From contig CAJFQI010000003.1 in NCBI GenBank assembly GCA_904419005.1, positions 31,504-95,503 of the forward strand: a DNA stretch of 64,000 nucleotides. Direction: 5' to 3'. Within the stretch, counting starts at the first letter, position 1. Each line of letters opens with the position of its first letter. The notes below the pieces were generated by a model. That model saw only the letters and a list, made by a program, of their open reading frames with translations. It was not told the origin of the DNA and searched no databases. The DNA is from Candidatus Avimonas faecium (GTDB taxonomy: Bacteria > Bacillota > Clostridia > Oscillospirales > Acutalibacteraceae). Below are positions 44,701 to 53,262 of this stretch, piece after piece. A program made the position numbers and the translations under genes.

Positions 44701-47700
44701 CCGCGGGCGGGAAGCTCCAGCGTCAGCCGGATGGCCACTGCGCAGTCCGGCACGCCCGACCCCTCGCAGGAGAAGGGCTGCACCACCGCCCCCGGCAGGG
44801 AGGCGATCCCCAGAGGGCGGACCAGCAGCGTCTCGCGGGAAGGCTCGTATTCAAACGCCTCCCCGTCCAAAAGGCCGGCGGCCAGGCAGACCGGCGCCTC
44901 CCCCGGCCGCTGCCGCCGGGTGACGAACAGCGCGCCGGCCGCCTCGTCCTTCTGCACGGCCAGGAACAGCCGGGAAAAAGCGGGGTGGGCCTCGGCGTCC
45001 GCCCGGCGGGCCAGGCTCGGTTCAAGGTAGAACAGGAGCGTCGCCTGCTGCTTGCGGGCCGACCGGTTCTTGAGCACCACCTGCCGCTGCTCGCAGGGAA
45101 GGCGGGGATGCACCATCACCCGCATCCCGGCCTCGAGCTCCCCCTGCTGCGCCGTAAAGACCGCCGCGCCGGGCGAAAAGGTGACATGGCGGGAGACGGT
45201 TCCGCCGCCGGTCAGATAATCCGGCGCCGCGGTGATGGAAAAGACGCCCTGCCCGCCGTCCACCAGCGCGAAAACGCCCTGGGGGGCGCGCAGCAGGTCT
45301 CCGCTCGCCCGGTGGATATCCACCCCGTGGGAACAGGAGAAGCCCGCCCCGGTGTCCGAGACCGCCAGCTGCCATTCCGCGCCGGAGAGCAGGTGCATCC
45401 GGGGGGTGCGGGGGTTGGGATGGGGGATTTCGACGTTCTCGGCGGCTTCCCGCCCGGGGAGCACGGGGGCCCGTCCCTCCCGCACCGGATCGTACACCGC
45501 CCCTGCGTCGGGCGCTTTTTCGTCCAGCAGCTCCCTGGCCCGCGCCATGTCCGGATCCCGCAGGAAGCGGCGGACAAAGAGGTCGTCCATCGCGGCGTTG
45601 GCGCAGGCGATCAGGCTCATTCCGATATGGTGGGCCATGTAGCTGCGCACCACCGAGTAGCCGCCCCGGGCCGCGCGGGAGGGGGTGAAGTCGGCGGCCT
45701 CATAAAACCCAAAGCCGCCGGTCAGCCCCAGCCGCTCCAGCCGGGAAAGGTTCCGCAGGGCGGCGTCCGGGTCGGTGGTCAGGGCCAGGAAGGAGGAATA
45801 GGGGGAAATCACCAATTCCCCGCCCAGCCCCCGCTTTAAGGCGAGCCGGGGGACGCCGTGCGCTTTATATTGGTAATTGAGGCTGCTGTCAAAGGCATAA
45901 AAGCCGCTTTCCGAGATCCCCCACGGGATATCCCGCGGCGCATCCCGGCGCGCTTTCGCCTGGGCGGCGTCCCACGGCGCGTTCCGGGTCCGCCGGCGCT
46001 GACAGTGCAGGCAGAAGCGCAGAGCCTCGTAGCCCATCGTCCCTTCCTGCGCCGGGAGGAGCAGGCGGGGCATGAAGAATTCAAACATCGTCCCCGACCA
46101 GGAGACCGGGCCCACCGAGCTCCCCGACCGGGCTAGGGTGCGGCCCAGCGCGCCCCAGTGCTTTTTGGGGATTTGGCGGGTGGCCACCGCATAATACCCC
46201 GTCATCCGGCTTTCGCTCATCAGCAGGTCGTAATAAGAGGGGCTCCGCCGCCCGGTATCCGGGATGTGGAACAGGGCCCGCCTTTCGTTGTATAGGGGTG
46301 CCAGCTCCAGCCCCTCCTGCAAGCGCCGGACGGCGGCGGCGGCCGCCTCCGCCCGCGCGCCCCGCAGCTCGGCCAGCGCCTGCCGCAGGGCGACCAGGCA
46401 GCACACGAAGTTGCCGCTGTCCACCGTGGAAATATAGCGGGGGGACAGGGGGCGCAGGGTGCGGGTGTCGTACCAGTTGTAGGGGTTCCCCTTCCACTTT
46501 TCCAGCTTTTGAACCGTCGCCAGGGTACGCTCCACCCTGTCCAGCATCCCGTCGTCGTCAATCAGGCCGAAATCGCGGGCCGCGGCGATGCAAAGAAGGT
46601 ACAGCCCGATATTGGTCGGGGAGGTGCGGTGGGCGACCCGCCAGACCGGCGATTCCTGCAGATTGTCCGGGGGCAGGTAATGGTCGGCGGCCGTGCAGTG
46701 TTCCTCGTAGTACCGCCACATCGCGGCGGCATAGGCGCCAAGGCGCTCCTTCTGCCCCGCGGTCAGGGAAGGGGCGCCCCGGTCCGGTAACGGGCGGGCG
46801 GAAAAAACCGACAGGGGGATGAGGAGCAGGAAGAGCAGCCCGCCGAGCCGGGCAAAGCCCCGGCCGCATACTAAAAGAAGGGCGGCAATCGGGAGGGTCG
46901 GCCAGAAGCGGACGAAGCTTTCCCGCCAGCCGGAACGGCGCTTTTCCGCCTGCGCGGCGGTGGTCCATTCCAGCAGGTTGCGCCGGGTGAACAGGCGCGT
47001 CACCGCCCGCCCTGCCGCATCCAAAGCCGACAGGGCGCAGGCGGGCAGCATCACCAGGGTATATCCCGCCTGGGTCAGCGCCCCCATCGCCCGGGGCAGC
47101 ACCCGGGAATAATACCGCCCGCCGAGCGTCAGCCATCCGCCGTGTACCAGCGCCAGCAGGGCGGCCAGCAGGTTCCCCGCAATGGGGGCCAGCAGGCCGG
47201 CCAGGGCCAGGAGCTGCCCGGCCCGCCCGCCGAACAGGGGGGAGAGCAGCAGGCAGAGCAGGGAGGCAGCCGGCGTCATTGCCCGCCGCAGGTTGTCCAG
47301 CAGCTTGTATTTGTCCAGCCGGGTGAGGGGCAGGGTGCGGTCCCACAAAAACGGTGCGTTCTGCCAGTCCCCCCGGATCCATCGGTGGAGGCGCTCCAGC
47401 CACCCGCCCATCGCCGCGGGACAGCTGTCGGTCATTGCTACATCCGACACCAGCCCGGCGCGCAGCAGGCTTCCTTCAAGGATGTCGTGGCTGAGCACCT
47501 GCTCCGGCGGCAGCTCCGGCTCGGCCGCGGCGGCGAAGGCGGCGATGTCGATCAGCCCTTTTCCGGCGAAAATGCCGGCGGAAAAGCAGTCCATATACGG
47601 GTCGCCGGCGGGGGTGTCGTAGGGGGTGATCCCGCCGATGCCCGCCATCGCGCGGGAGAACGGCGTCCGGTTGGCGCTTTGCAGCTCCGGCTCCATCCGG

Positions 47701-49280
47701 GGGACGAAAACACCGTACCCCTTGACCACGCGGGGCTTGCCGCCCCGGCCCGCGCCCAGGACGGCCTGGTTGAGCGGATGGAGCGCCACCCCCACCAGCT
47801 CCGCCGCTGTGTCCATCAGCAGGCCGGTGTCCGCATCAAGCGCCAGCAGGTACTTTGCCCGCCGCAGGGCGTTAAGATCCCCCTCCGCCGCCAGGAAGCG
47901 GGATTCCCCGCCCCGGATGACCCGGATCAGCTCCGCGATCGCGCCCCGCTTGCGCTCCCGGCCGGTATAGGCCCGCATGGTCCGGCTGTATTCCCGCGGG
48001 CGGACCAGCAGCAGGAACCGCCCCTCGCACCGGCGGTTCAGCCGGCGGATTTCCCGGCGCATGGCGGCGATGTCGGCGTCGTCCTTCGGCAGGGTGGGGT
48101 ATTCCGCCTGGGACAGGTCGGCCAGGAGGCAGATCTGCACCGCCCCGCGGCCGTTGGTATTGTAGAGCTGAAACAGGTGCTCCGCCGTCTTTTTCGCCCC
48201 CTTGGCGGAGGGCAGCAGGGAGGAGACCGCGATCACGGTGCGTCCCTCCTCGGGGATGACGCCCTCCAGCTTTAGGCGGGGAAGGCGGCGGGGCGTCAGC
48301 CCGCGCAGCACGATGTGCTGCACCGCAGGGCGGAGCAGCTCGTAGAAAGGCAGGAAGAGCAGCGGCGCCGCCCAGAGGGAGCCGGCCCATACCGCTGTAA
48401 ATACGGCAGCCAAAGCCGGCAGTACGGCGGTGAGGAGCAGGAGGGCCCGCCCTCTCGCCCGCCTTCGCCCCGCGTCCCCGAACGCGGCAAGCGGCGCGCC
48501 GACATGGCGCTCCCGCGGGGTGGAGCCGCCCCGTGCCTTGTCCACCAGCGCGGCGGCGGTGACCGCCTCGCTCCGCCCGGTGCGCAGGGCAGCCAGGGCA
48601 GTGCGCCGGCGGTAGTCGGCGCGGGAGAGGTCGTCCATCTGCGCATAGACCCCGGCAGGGTCTTCCCGCAGGATCCGCTCGACGATGCTGTGCCGTTCGG
48701 TCAGCCCGGTGAAGTCCATGTCCGCCGCGCTGCGCAGGCCGTTTACCGCGGCGGCGATCAGCCGCGTCCCCTCCGCCCCCTTTTCGCGGCAGGCGTCGGC
48801 CGCGGTCAGGATCAGCGCCGCTTTCAGGCAAAGGGGCAGCTGCTCCAGCTCAAACACGGTCAGGGGGCGGAGCCGTTCGGCTTCCTCCATCAGCGTTTCA
48901 AGCCCCTGCTCGTCCGGGACGCCCCTTTCCCGAACCAGCCTGCGCAGCAGGAGGCAGGTGGCCGGCCAGGTCCCGTCGCAGGGCTGCCGGCCGGCAAAGC
49001 GCAGGCCGGCAGCCGCCTGCTCCCCTTCACGGGCCAGGAGGTGGTAATTGTCGTCCAGCCACTCCCGGAAGGCGGACTCCTGCTCCGGCGCTTTGGGCGT
49101 CTGCCCGGCACGCCGGAGCTGCCGCAGCGCGCGGCGCACCTGCCGGCGCAGGGGGCGGAGGCTTCCCGGCGGGAAGGGCTCGGCCAGGAATTCTCTGGCC
49201 AGCGCCGCGTAGTAGGCACGGTCCCCGTCCGGGGCGTCTCCTTCTTTGGCTTGTGTGGTAAACGGCGTCTTTTCCGTCAT
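41745..49280 (-). CDS. Cyclic beta-1,2-glucan synthase-like protein (GT84 + GH94)
   Basis: Giant membrane enzyme of 2511 residues built like NdvB/Cgs, which initiates, elongates and cyclises beta-1,2-glucans. Two membrane segments at about 279-315 precede a GT domain (about 345-660) with DADTGL (482-487), LSHDILEG and RWIRGDW. Further segments lie near 670-720, 750-775 and 800-835. Next come a glycoamylase-like domain (about 870-1300, SESGFYAFDSSLNYQYKAHG), two beta-sandwich regions, and a C-terminal GH94 phosphorylase-like domain with GSGDWNDGFN around 2195-2204. The ribosome site AGAAAGG is weak. The gene is monocistronic. Shorter than Brucella Cgs, which has ~2860 residues. The product could be cyclic or linear. 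Confidence 0.9.
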   Translation of the reverse strand: MTEKTPFTTQAKEGDAPDGDRAYYAALAREFLAEPFPPGSLRPLRRQVRRALRQLRRAGQTPKAPEQESAFREWLDDNYHLLAREGEQAAAGLRFAGRQPCDGTWPATCLLLRRLVRERGVPDEQGLETLMEEAERLRPLTVFELEQLPLCLKAALILTAADACREKGAEGTRLIAAAVNGLRSAADMDFTGLTERHSIVERILREDPAGVYAQMDDLSRADYRRRTALAALRTGRSEAVTAAALVDKARGGSTPRERHVGAPLAAFGDAGRRRARGRALLLLTAVLPALAAVFTAVWAGSLWAAPLLFLPFYELLRPAVQHIVLRGLTPRRLPRLKLEGVIPEEGRTVIAVSSLLPSAKGAKKTAEHLFQLYNTNGRGAVQICLLADLSQAEYPTLPKDDADIAAMRREIRRLNRRCEGRFLLLVRPREYSRTMRAYTGRERKRGAIAELIRVIRGGESRFLAAEGDLNALRRAKYLLALDADTGLLMDTAAELVGVALHPLNQAVLGAGRGGKPRVVKGYGVFVPRMEPELQSANRTPFSRAMAGIGGITPYDTPAGDPYMDCFSAGIFAGKGLIDIAAFAAAAEPELPPEQVLSHDILEGSLLRAGLVSDVAMTDSCPAAMGGWLERLHRWIRGDWQNAPFLWDRTLPLTRLDKYKLLDNLRRAMTPAASLLCLLLSPLFGGRAGQLLALAGLLAPIAGNLLAALLALVHGGWLTLGGRYYSRVLPRAMGALTQAGYTLVMLPACALSALDAAGRAVTRLFTRRNLLEWTTAAQAEKRRSGWRESFVRFWPTLPIAALLLVCGRGFARLGGLLFLLLIPLSVFSARPLPDRGAPSLTAGQKERLGAYAAAMWRYYEEHCTAADHYLPPDNLQESPVWRVAHRTSPTNIGLYLLCIAAARDFGLIDDDGMLDRVERTLATVQKLEKWKGNPYNWYDTRTLRPLSPRYISTVDSGNFVCCLVALRQALAELRGARAEAAAAAVRRLQEGLELAPLYNERRALFHIPDTGRRSPSYYDLLMSESRMTGYYAVATRQIPKKHWGALGRTLARSGSSVGPVSWSGTMFEFFMPRLLLPAQEGTMGYEALRFCLHCQRRRTRNAPWDAAQAKARRDAPRDIPWGISESGFYAFDSSLNYQYKAHGVPRLALKRGLGGELVISPYSSFLALTTDPDAALRNLSRLERLGLTGGFGFYEAADFTPSRAARGGYSVVRSYMAHHIGMSLIACANAAMDDLFVRRFLRDPDMARARELLDEKAPDAGAVYDPVREGRAPVLPGREAAENVEIPHPNPRTPRMHLLSGAEWQLAVSDTGAGFSCSHGVDIHRASGDLLRAPQGVFALVDGGQGVFSITAAPDYLTGGGTVSRHVTFSPGAAVFTAQQGELEAGMRVMVHPRLPCEQRQVVLKNRSARKQQATLLFYLEPSLARRADAEAHPAFSRLFLAVQKDEAAGALFVTRRQRPGEAPVCLAAGLLDGEAFEYEPSRETLLVRPLGIASLPGAVVQPFSCEGSGVPDCAVAIRLTLELPARGQRSATLVLAAAPTRAEAANRLVEARREGLLSPSRAAPSPFGGVEAQLAAQILPDLFYPPRMDRDWAAAARENARGREALWALGVSGDFPIILVEIHSAADAGRAEPYMRLHRSLRLGGVETELCIAYREGGEYDAPLLDALRTAADNAGCPESFGARGGIHLINLRLHGEEALSLLAAVCRHNSARDLQRAGLPPAEYRPAPILPAAPDEPSGEAVSREETAVPLALPGGEFVNGRFRIREKPRLPWCHLLANPAFGTLVSDLSLGFTWAVNARENKLTPWSNDTASDNRGELLLLRAGGQIRDAVWGASPTFGQGFARYEGVLEFPGGAVLKTTVTVRVPARGPWKTVEAVIENQGKEDSDMQAAYYTEPALGVDRDAARLTAARWENGALVLHNPFAAVKGAMVLTAEGGADGCDCDRGGFLSGRWGSGTLSPLPDPCAAVIVRRRLPPRRREKITFVLGYAAAREPEAAHRAALALPGLALRDTAAPAPALPRLHTPDPALNALAGDWIPRQALYCRIYARTGFYQCGGAWGFRDQLQDCLAALWIDPALLRRQLMRCAAVQFEQGDVLHWWHRLPGSLRGVRTRCSDDLAWLPYAAAEYIDFTGDTGILDVKIRWLSGPELGPDEQDRYHEPARTDYADPLYLHCVRALERAATHGAHGLPLIGSGDWNDGFNLIGAEGKGESVWLGMFLALTLERFAPLCERRGDEARALAFRRLAAGYRTALEDCYARDRYLRAFLDDGSPLGAPGAGACALDSLTQSFALLCGLDRERANTALDTALAQLVDRENGVIRLFAPPFDKAEQERPVGYIAAYPPGVRENGGQYTHAAVWLAIALLEAGRADEGAELLRLLNTAQKYADGLGESYRGEPYALAGDVYANAECPGRAGWTQYTGSAGWFYTAVLRHLLGLRPHGDWLELSPHLPGKWEGYEASLTLGGSALAIRVRRGKPRLTVDGRAAERIPLDGAAHTVELRLPPAPGQ

Positions 49281-49637
49281 AGCGATCCGGCCTTTCTCCC
49301 GGCGGCTCTCCGGCCGCCCGATGGGGATCCTGCGTCTGTGAGCGCCGGCCTGCGCCGGAACGCGCGAGGGCGCATGGATCCCTTTTGCCTTTTAGGATTC
49401 CCGCCGGTGCGCAAAACATGCATCGTCTATGCCCCGCGGCAGGAATGGGCGCCTCCCCGCCGTTGCGGCCGGGCAGGGCTTGGGAGGCGGGCCGGGGCTT
49501 TTGTGAGGTGGGCCGCCGGGCCGGCTTGTGCCGGTTCAAAAGGACGGAAAAGGGGGCGATTTCCGTCCCGATGCCCGTTTTCCAGCGCCCGGCGGGGATG
49601 GGAGCGGCGGAAAACCGAAAAAAATCGCCCGGAGGGC
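49281..49637. other. Intergenic region, glucan synthase / tRNA-Ala
   Basis: Divergent gap. I see no clear minus-strand promoter for the glucan synthase and no conserved ORF. Confidence 0.45.
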
Positions 49638-49666
49638 TTGACATTTTCCTTTTTTTCGTCTAATAT
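49638..49666 (+). promoter_or_regulatory. Promoter of the tRNA gene
   Basis: TTGACA, 17 bases, TAATAT, about 50 bases before the tRNA. Confidence 0.72.
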
Positions 49667-49714
49667 AGATCAAGCCGGCCGGATGGCGCGGCAGAAAAGG
49701 GAATAGGGATCCAT

Positions 49715-49790
49715 GGGGGTGTAGCTCAGTTGGGAGAGCGTTCGGTTCGCATCCGAGAGGTCAGGGGTTCGAATCCCCTCATCTCCACCA
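49715..49790 (+). tRNA. tRNA-Ala (anticodon CGC)
   Basis: A complete 76-base cloverleaf. The acceptor GGGGGTG pairs with CATCTCC and has the G3-U70 wobble that marks alanine tRNAs. The D-arm is GCTC/GAGC, the anticodon stem TTCGG/CCGAG with loop TTCGCAT (anticodon CGC, reading GCG), the T-arm AGGGG-TTCGAAT-CCCCT, discriminator A, and the CCA is encoded. A terminator follows within ten bases. Confidence 0.95.
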
Positions 49791-49797
49791 TTTGTCG

Positions 49798-49837
49798 AAA
49801 GAAGTCGATTTCTGTAAAGCAGTCGACTTCTTTTGTA
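49798..49837 (+). terminator. Terminator of the tRNA transcript
   Basis: AAAGAAGTCGA/TCGACTTCTTT, 11-bp stem with a 14-base loop, then TTGTATTTTG. Confidence 0.88.
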
Positions 49838-49879
49838 TTTTGTGATTAAGGTGTATTTATATTACTTAAGGGGATTATT

Positions 49880-50341
49880 ATGGAACACAACTGTGCGTTT
49901 GAAGACGAAACATACAAATTTAGATACAGAGCAGCAGCTGTAATAATTCACAACAACTGTATTCTAATGGTTTCATCCGATAACGTAGATTATTACTATT
50001 CTGTAGGCGGTGCGGTGCATTTGGGAGAACGAGCTGAGGATGCTGTTGTTCGTGAAGTTTATGAAGAAGCAGGTGTTCATTCTGAAATTGACAGACTCCT
50101 ATTTATTCACGAAAACTTCTTTACAGAAAATGGATATAATAATCACGAAATTGCCTTCTATTTTTTGATGAAGCCTATCAATCCGCAAGTCATAGAAATG
50201 GTGAGTAATTCCTGTGGCTTTAAAGAATATCTCAAATGGATTCCGTTAAAAGATTTATCACACTTTAAGGTTTACCCTACATTTTTTAAGGACGAATTGG
50301 CCGTGTTGCCCACTATACCCAAACATTTAATTACTAATTAA
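49880..50341 (+). CDS. Nudix hydrolase, AT-rich
   Basis: 153-residue Nudix enzyme with a perfect box GAVHLGERAEDAVVREVYEE followed by AGV. It hydrolyses a nucleoside-diphosphate-linked substrate of unknown identity. Base composition and codon use (many A/T third positions) differ sharply from the rest of the window, so it is probably a recent acquisition. It starts 90 bases after tRNA-Ala, a common integration site. TAAGGGG precedes the ATG. Confidence 0.9.
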   Translation: MEHNCAFEDETYKFRYRAAAVIIHNNCILMVSSDNVDYYYSVGGAVHLGERAEDAVVREVYEEAGVHSEIDRLLFIHENFFTENGYNNHEIAFYFLMKPINPQVIEMVSNSCGFKEYLKWIPLKDLSHFKVYPTFFKDELAVLPTIPKHLITN

Positions 50342-50513
50342 ATCTCATTTTATATGAGAGTTCAAGTCATCCGCAAAAAATGACAGGAGGCTCTTTTTAT
50401 ATCGCCCTTACACACCTGCAGTGAGCAAGTCATGCACCGCAGGTTTTCTTTTGTTTCAATGTGCGACCCGCGCTTAAGCCGATTTTTTTGTATTATCTCC
50501 ACCAGACCTGCAG

Positions 50514-50548
50514 AAGAGGCGGGAGTTCGTGATGAACTCCCGCCTCTT
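50514..50548. repeat. 15-bp perfect hairpin
   Basis: AAGAGGCGGGAGTTC and its complement around loop GTGAT. There is no clear U-tract on either strand. Confidence 0.75.
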
Positions 50549-50630
50549 GCAATTCGCGATGAGTTGCCGGCCGCTTTTCGTCGTGCAGCTCGATCATTCG
50601 CAGGTTTTTTGTGGCGTAAACCCCAAACGA

Positions 50631-50675
50631 CGACGCCTTGAAAACGTAGTGTTTTCAAGGCGTCGCGGCTTTTTA
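50631..50675. terminator. 15-bp perfect hairpin, terminator-like
   Basis: CGACGCCTTGAAAAC and its complement around loop GTAGT, followed by CGGCTTTTTACC on the plus strand. Confidence 0.6.
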
Positions 50676-50877
50676 CCGGATGGTTTCCTCACTCTGGTTT
50701 CCCCGGCTTTCTGCCGGGCATTAACAGTCGTTCTAACACCTTTCCGGGACGATCCTGCCACCGATTCCGCTATCTCCTTTTTGCTGATGTCCAGGCGGGA
50801 AGAGCGGGGGCCGTCCGGATATCGGTACGTCCTGGCCGGGGATGCTCTCCTAATCCGCTGCGCGGACCGGCGTTGCC

Positions 50878-51447
50878 TTACGCAGTCAGGTCATCGGGCG
50901 TCACGACAAACGTGGCCGCCTTATTGCCCGTCCAAAGGTCGTCCTTATAGGATACCTCCAGCTCCTTCCACTCCGGATCAACCTCCCAGGCCATATAGCC
51001 CTGCAGCTTCTTGCCGGCGGCGACGTCGCCGGTCAGCCATTCGTACCCGTCTGGATCGGATGTCAGCAGGGATTGCGTCGCGCTGTATCCGTCTACATAG
51101 CTTTCCACATTGAGGTAATTGAAATAGTCGTCCTCCTCCGAGACGTTCTGTACGTCAAAGAACAGCACAAGGTAGACCTTGCCTTCCTCCGGCTTGTCCG
51201 TGAGATATTCCCCCGCGATTTCTTCGTAGACTTTTGCGCCGGTCAGAGAGATAGCCCAGGTATCGCTCGTTACCGTTTGGCCAACCGAGGCCTTGGTGTC
51301 CCCCTCCGGCGCGGCGGAGGTTTCGGCCTGGGATTCCCCGGCCGGATCGTTGTCCGTAATCACCTGGCTGCTCTCCTCGGACACGACGCAGCCGGACATA
51401 GCGAGAGCGGCCGCAGCCGCCAAAAGGAACACGCCTAGTTTCTTCAT
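50878..51447 (-). CDS. DUF4352-like lipoprotein
   Basis: Secreted lipoprotein of 189 residues. Signal peptide with lipobox LAMSGC (Cys about residue 20), then a Ser/Glu/Ala-rich linker (21-52), then an Ig-like domain resembling DUF4352 (VYLVLFFDVQNVSEEDDYFN). DUF4352 domains are often appended to envelope or stress proteins and have no defined activity. A consensus promoter lies 125 bases upstream. AAAAGGAGAGG precedes the ATG. Confidence 0.87.
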   Translation of the reverse strand: MKKLGVFLLAAAAALAMSGCVVSEESSQVITDNDPAGESQAETSAAPEGDTKASVGQTVTSDTWAISLTGAKVYEEIAGEYLTDKPEEGKVYLVLFFDVQNVSEEDDYFNYLNVESYVDGYSATQSLLTSDPDGYEWLTGDVAAGKKLQGYMAWEVDPEWKELEVSYKDDLWTGNKAATFVVTPDDLTA

Positions 51448-51572
51448 GATTTTTCCTCTCCTTTTTTAATGTCGGAAATTTCCCTTGAGCGCCGGTGTCT
51501 CCTGACAGGCGGGCACCGGCAGCCCACAGCCCAAAAGATCAACATTTTCAATAGCTATTTATAACAAATGCT

Positions 51573-51601
51573 AGTATAATCGCAAAGAATAAAGCTGTCA
51601 A
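51573..51601 (-). promoter_or_regulatory. Promoter of the lipoprotein gene
   Basis: On the minus strand: perfect TTGACA, 17 bases, TATACT. Confidence 0.87.
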
Positions 51602-51830
51602 TATATCTTTTGCCTAATAAATCTCGCAGAAAATCGCGGGATTTCCGGCAATATCTATCGAGCCTTCGGGCCGCTGCGGGGCAGGTTCCTCCCAGGCTTC
51701 CTTATTTTATGCGGCAAGGATGCGGCTGCTGGGGCGCCAGGACGAACGGATAGAGCGGAAAAGGGCCGGCGGAAAGTCAAGGATGGCTGCCGGCGGCCCT
51801 CCCCATCCCCTGTGAAAAGATTTGGACAAA

Positions 51831-51861
51831 CGAAAGCCGCCGGTATACCCGGCGGCTTTCG
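51831..51861 (-). terminator. Terminator after the GH10 gene
   Basis: CGAAAGCCGCCGG pairs perfectly with CCGGCGGCTTTCG around TATAC, about 50 bases beyond the stop on the minus strand. Confidence 0.75.
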
Positions 51862-51909
51862 TGATCATGGGACCGCGTTGCTTTTGCTTTTCCCGAGCTA
51901 GGGTCCGGC

Positions 51910-53151
51910 TTACAGCCGGATGGCGACCCGGCGGGGCTCTCCGCCGCCGGCGTAGAAGCTCTTGCGCAGGATGTCCTTGTTTACCGTGGTTTCCTGCCCG
52001 TCAATATCAACCGTGATGTCGTAGTTGCCGAAGAAGAGGCGGGTCTTGCAGATCCCGTCAGGGCCGGTGGTCAGGTCGGCGTCGGTGTGCCACTCCTTGT
52101 GGATCAGGTCGTACAGGGTGTGGTAAATGGGCTTGGGCTTCAGGTCGTCGGTCACGACGCCGGCCGGGGCGTCAAGCCAGCGGTGGTCGGTAAAGTCGAA
52201 CCAGGACAGCGCCTCCACCGCCGGGTGGCTGAACACCAGGGTGTAGAAATCCTTGGTGAACTCGGCCTGGGAGTAGAGATCCTCCTCGGTTTCATGCCAC
52301 TGGTTGTGCTGGCCTGCGCCGTAATTGGTCACGCCGATCGGGGTGCCGCTGCACACCGAGCACTCGGGGAAATGGATCGGCCAGCCGAATTCGGAGGCGC
52401 GCTCGAGGATCCGCATGGTTTCCTCCTCGGGCCAGCGGTCGACGTGCTGGTGGCTCTGGATGCCGAGGTAGTCAATGTCGATATCGTTTTCCCGCATCTG
52501 GCGCAGGAAGTCGTAGTATTCCTCCACATGGACGTTCCAGTCGCCGTAGATCAGCTTGGCGTCCGGCTTGAAGGAGCGGGTGAGCTCCACGCCGAACTTC
52601 AGCATATTCATCGGGCCGTACTCCCGCACCCAGCGGGAGACCGGATTGTCAAACCGGTCGTTGACCGTGGTCTCGTTGGCCACGTCGAAAAAGTCGAAGT
52701 CGTCCCCGAAATTCGTCATCAGATGGGCGATGCGTTCGGTATACAGCGCCTTGACGTCGTCGGTGTCCTTCATCCAGTCGGGGCAGCACTCATGCCAGAT
52801 CAGGGCGTGGAGCTTCCTCTTCAGCCCGTTTTTCTGCGCCCAGTGCAGGAGGTTGCTGGTGTACGGCTCGTTGTATTCGTGCCGCTTGGGCTCGTACCAG
52901 CTCCAGTGGTAGGGCACCATGGTGTAGTTGAACAGCCGGGTAAACTCCTCGGTGAACTTCTCGTTCATCTCCGGCTTGTCGTACGTGCCGTATTTGTAGC
53001 ACACCGCCCCAAAGAGGAACTGGTGGTTCTTCATCCGTACCTTGACACCGGCGTTTTCCACCGGCTTGCCGTCCTTGAGCACCCAGAATTCGACGTCCTT
53101 AGTGCGGACCTCTTGGATCCGCCGCTTTGCCTGTTCCAAAATTTGGCTCAT
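51910..53151 (-). CDS. Intracellular GH10 endo-1,4-beta-xylanase-like enzyme
   Basis: GH10-fold hydrolase of 413 residues without signal peptide. An N-terminal beta domain (1-50, FWVLKDGKPVENAGVKVRM) precedes the barrel. The acid/base Glu lies in FDFFDVANETTV (usual WDVVNE), and GIQSHQH matches the family's GIQxH strand. The nucleophile Glu is in HFPECSV, where most xylanases have TELD, so substrate preference may differ. The last ~60 residues form an extra beta domain. AAAGGAGAAG precedes the ATG. The promoter and a LacI/CcpA-type operator are upstream, fitting control by sugar availability. It probably acts on imported xylo-oligosaccharides. Confidence 0.9.
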   Translation of the reverse strand: MSQILEQAKRRIQEVRTKDVEFWVLKDGKPVENAGVKVRMKNHQFLFGAVCYKYGTYDKPEMNEKFTEEFTRLFNYTMVPYHWSWYEPKRHEYNEPYTSNLLHWAQKNGLKRKLHALIWHECCPDWMKDTDDVKALYTERIAHLMTNFGDDFDFFDVANETTVNDRFDNPVSRWVREYGPMNMLKFGVELTRSFKPDAKLIYGDWNVHVEEYYDFLRQMRENDIDIDYLGIQSHQHVDRWPEEETMRILERASEFGWPIHFPECSVCSGTPIGVTNYGAGQHNQWHETEEDLYSQAEFTKDFYTLVFSHPAVEALSWFDFTDHRWLDAPAGVVTDDLKPKPIYHTLYDLIHKEWHTDADLTTGPDGICKTRLFFGNYDITVDIDGQETTVNKDILRKSFYAGGGEPRRVAIRL

Positions 53152-53217
53152 CGTGTCTTCTCCTTTCCCACGGCCTTTGCGGCCGGGCGCCCCGATGCCG
53201 GAGCATCACCTAACGCG

Positions 53218-53246
53218 ATTGTACCCGCTTGAAGCGGTAATGTCAA
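53218..53246 (-). promoter_or_regulatory. Promoter of the GH10 gene
   Basis: On the minus strand: perfect TTGACA, 17 bases, TACAAT. Confidence 0.87.
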
Positions 53247-53262
53247 CGCCAAAACGCTATAT

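Larger units (their letters stand above)
50342..50877. other. Gene-poor mosaic after the Nudix gene
   Basis: AT-rich sequence grades back to GC-rich. It contains two 15-bp perfect hairpins and near-repeated words (TTCGTGATGAACTCCCG and TTCGCGATGAGTTGCCG). A 69-codon frame (50432-50641) repeats RDELP twice but spans a hairpin and has no ribosome site. Probably remnants of a repeat or mobile element. Confidence 0.45.
51448..51909. other. Intergenic region between lipoprotein and GH10 genes
   Basis: Holds the lipoprotein promoter in an AT-rich patch (about 51540-51650) and, at its far end, the GH10 terminator. No gene is seen. Confidence 0.5.

Noticed and set aside
48315..49706. Long plus-strand frames opposite the glucan synthase
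   Set aside because: Antisense shadows with Arg/Gly/Pro-rich translations and no domain motifs.
50432..50641. 69-codon ORF after the Nudix gene
   Set aside because: Spans a perfect hairpin and repeated words; no ribosome site.
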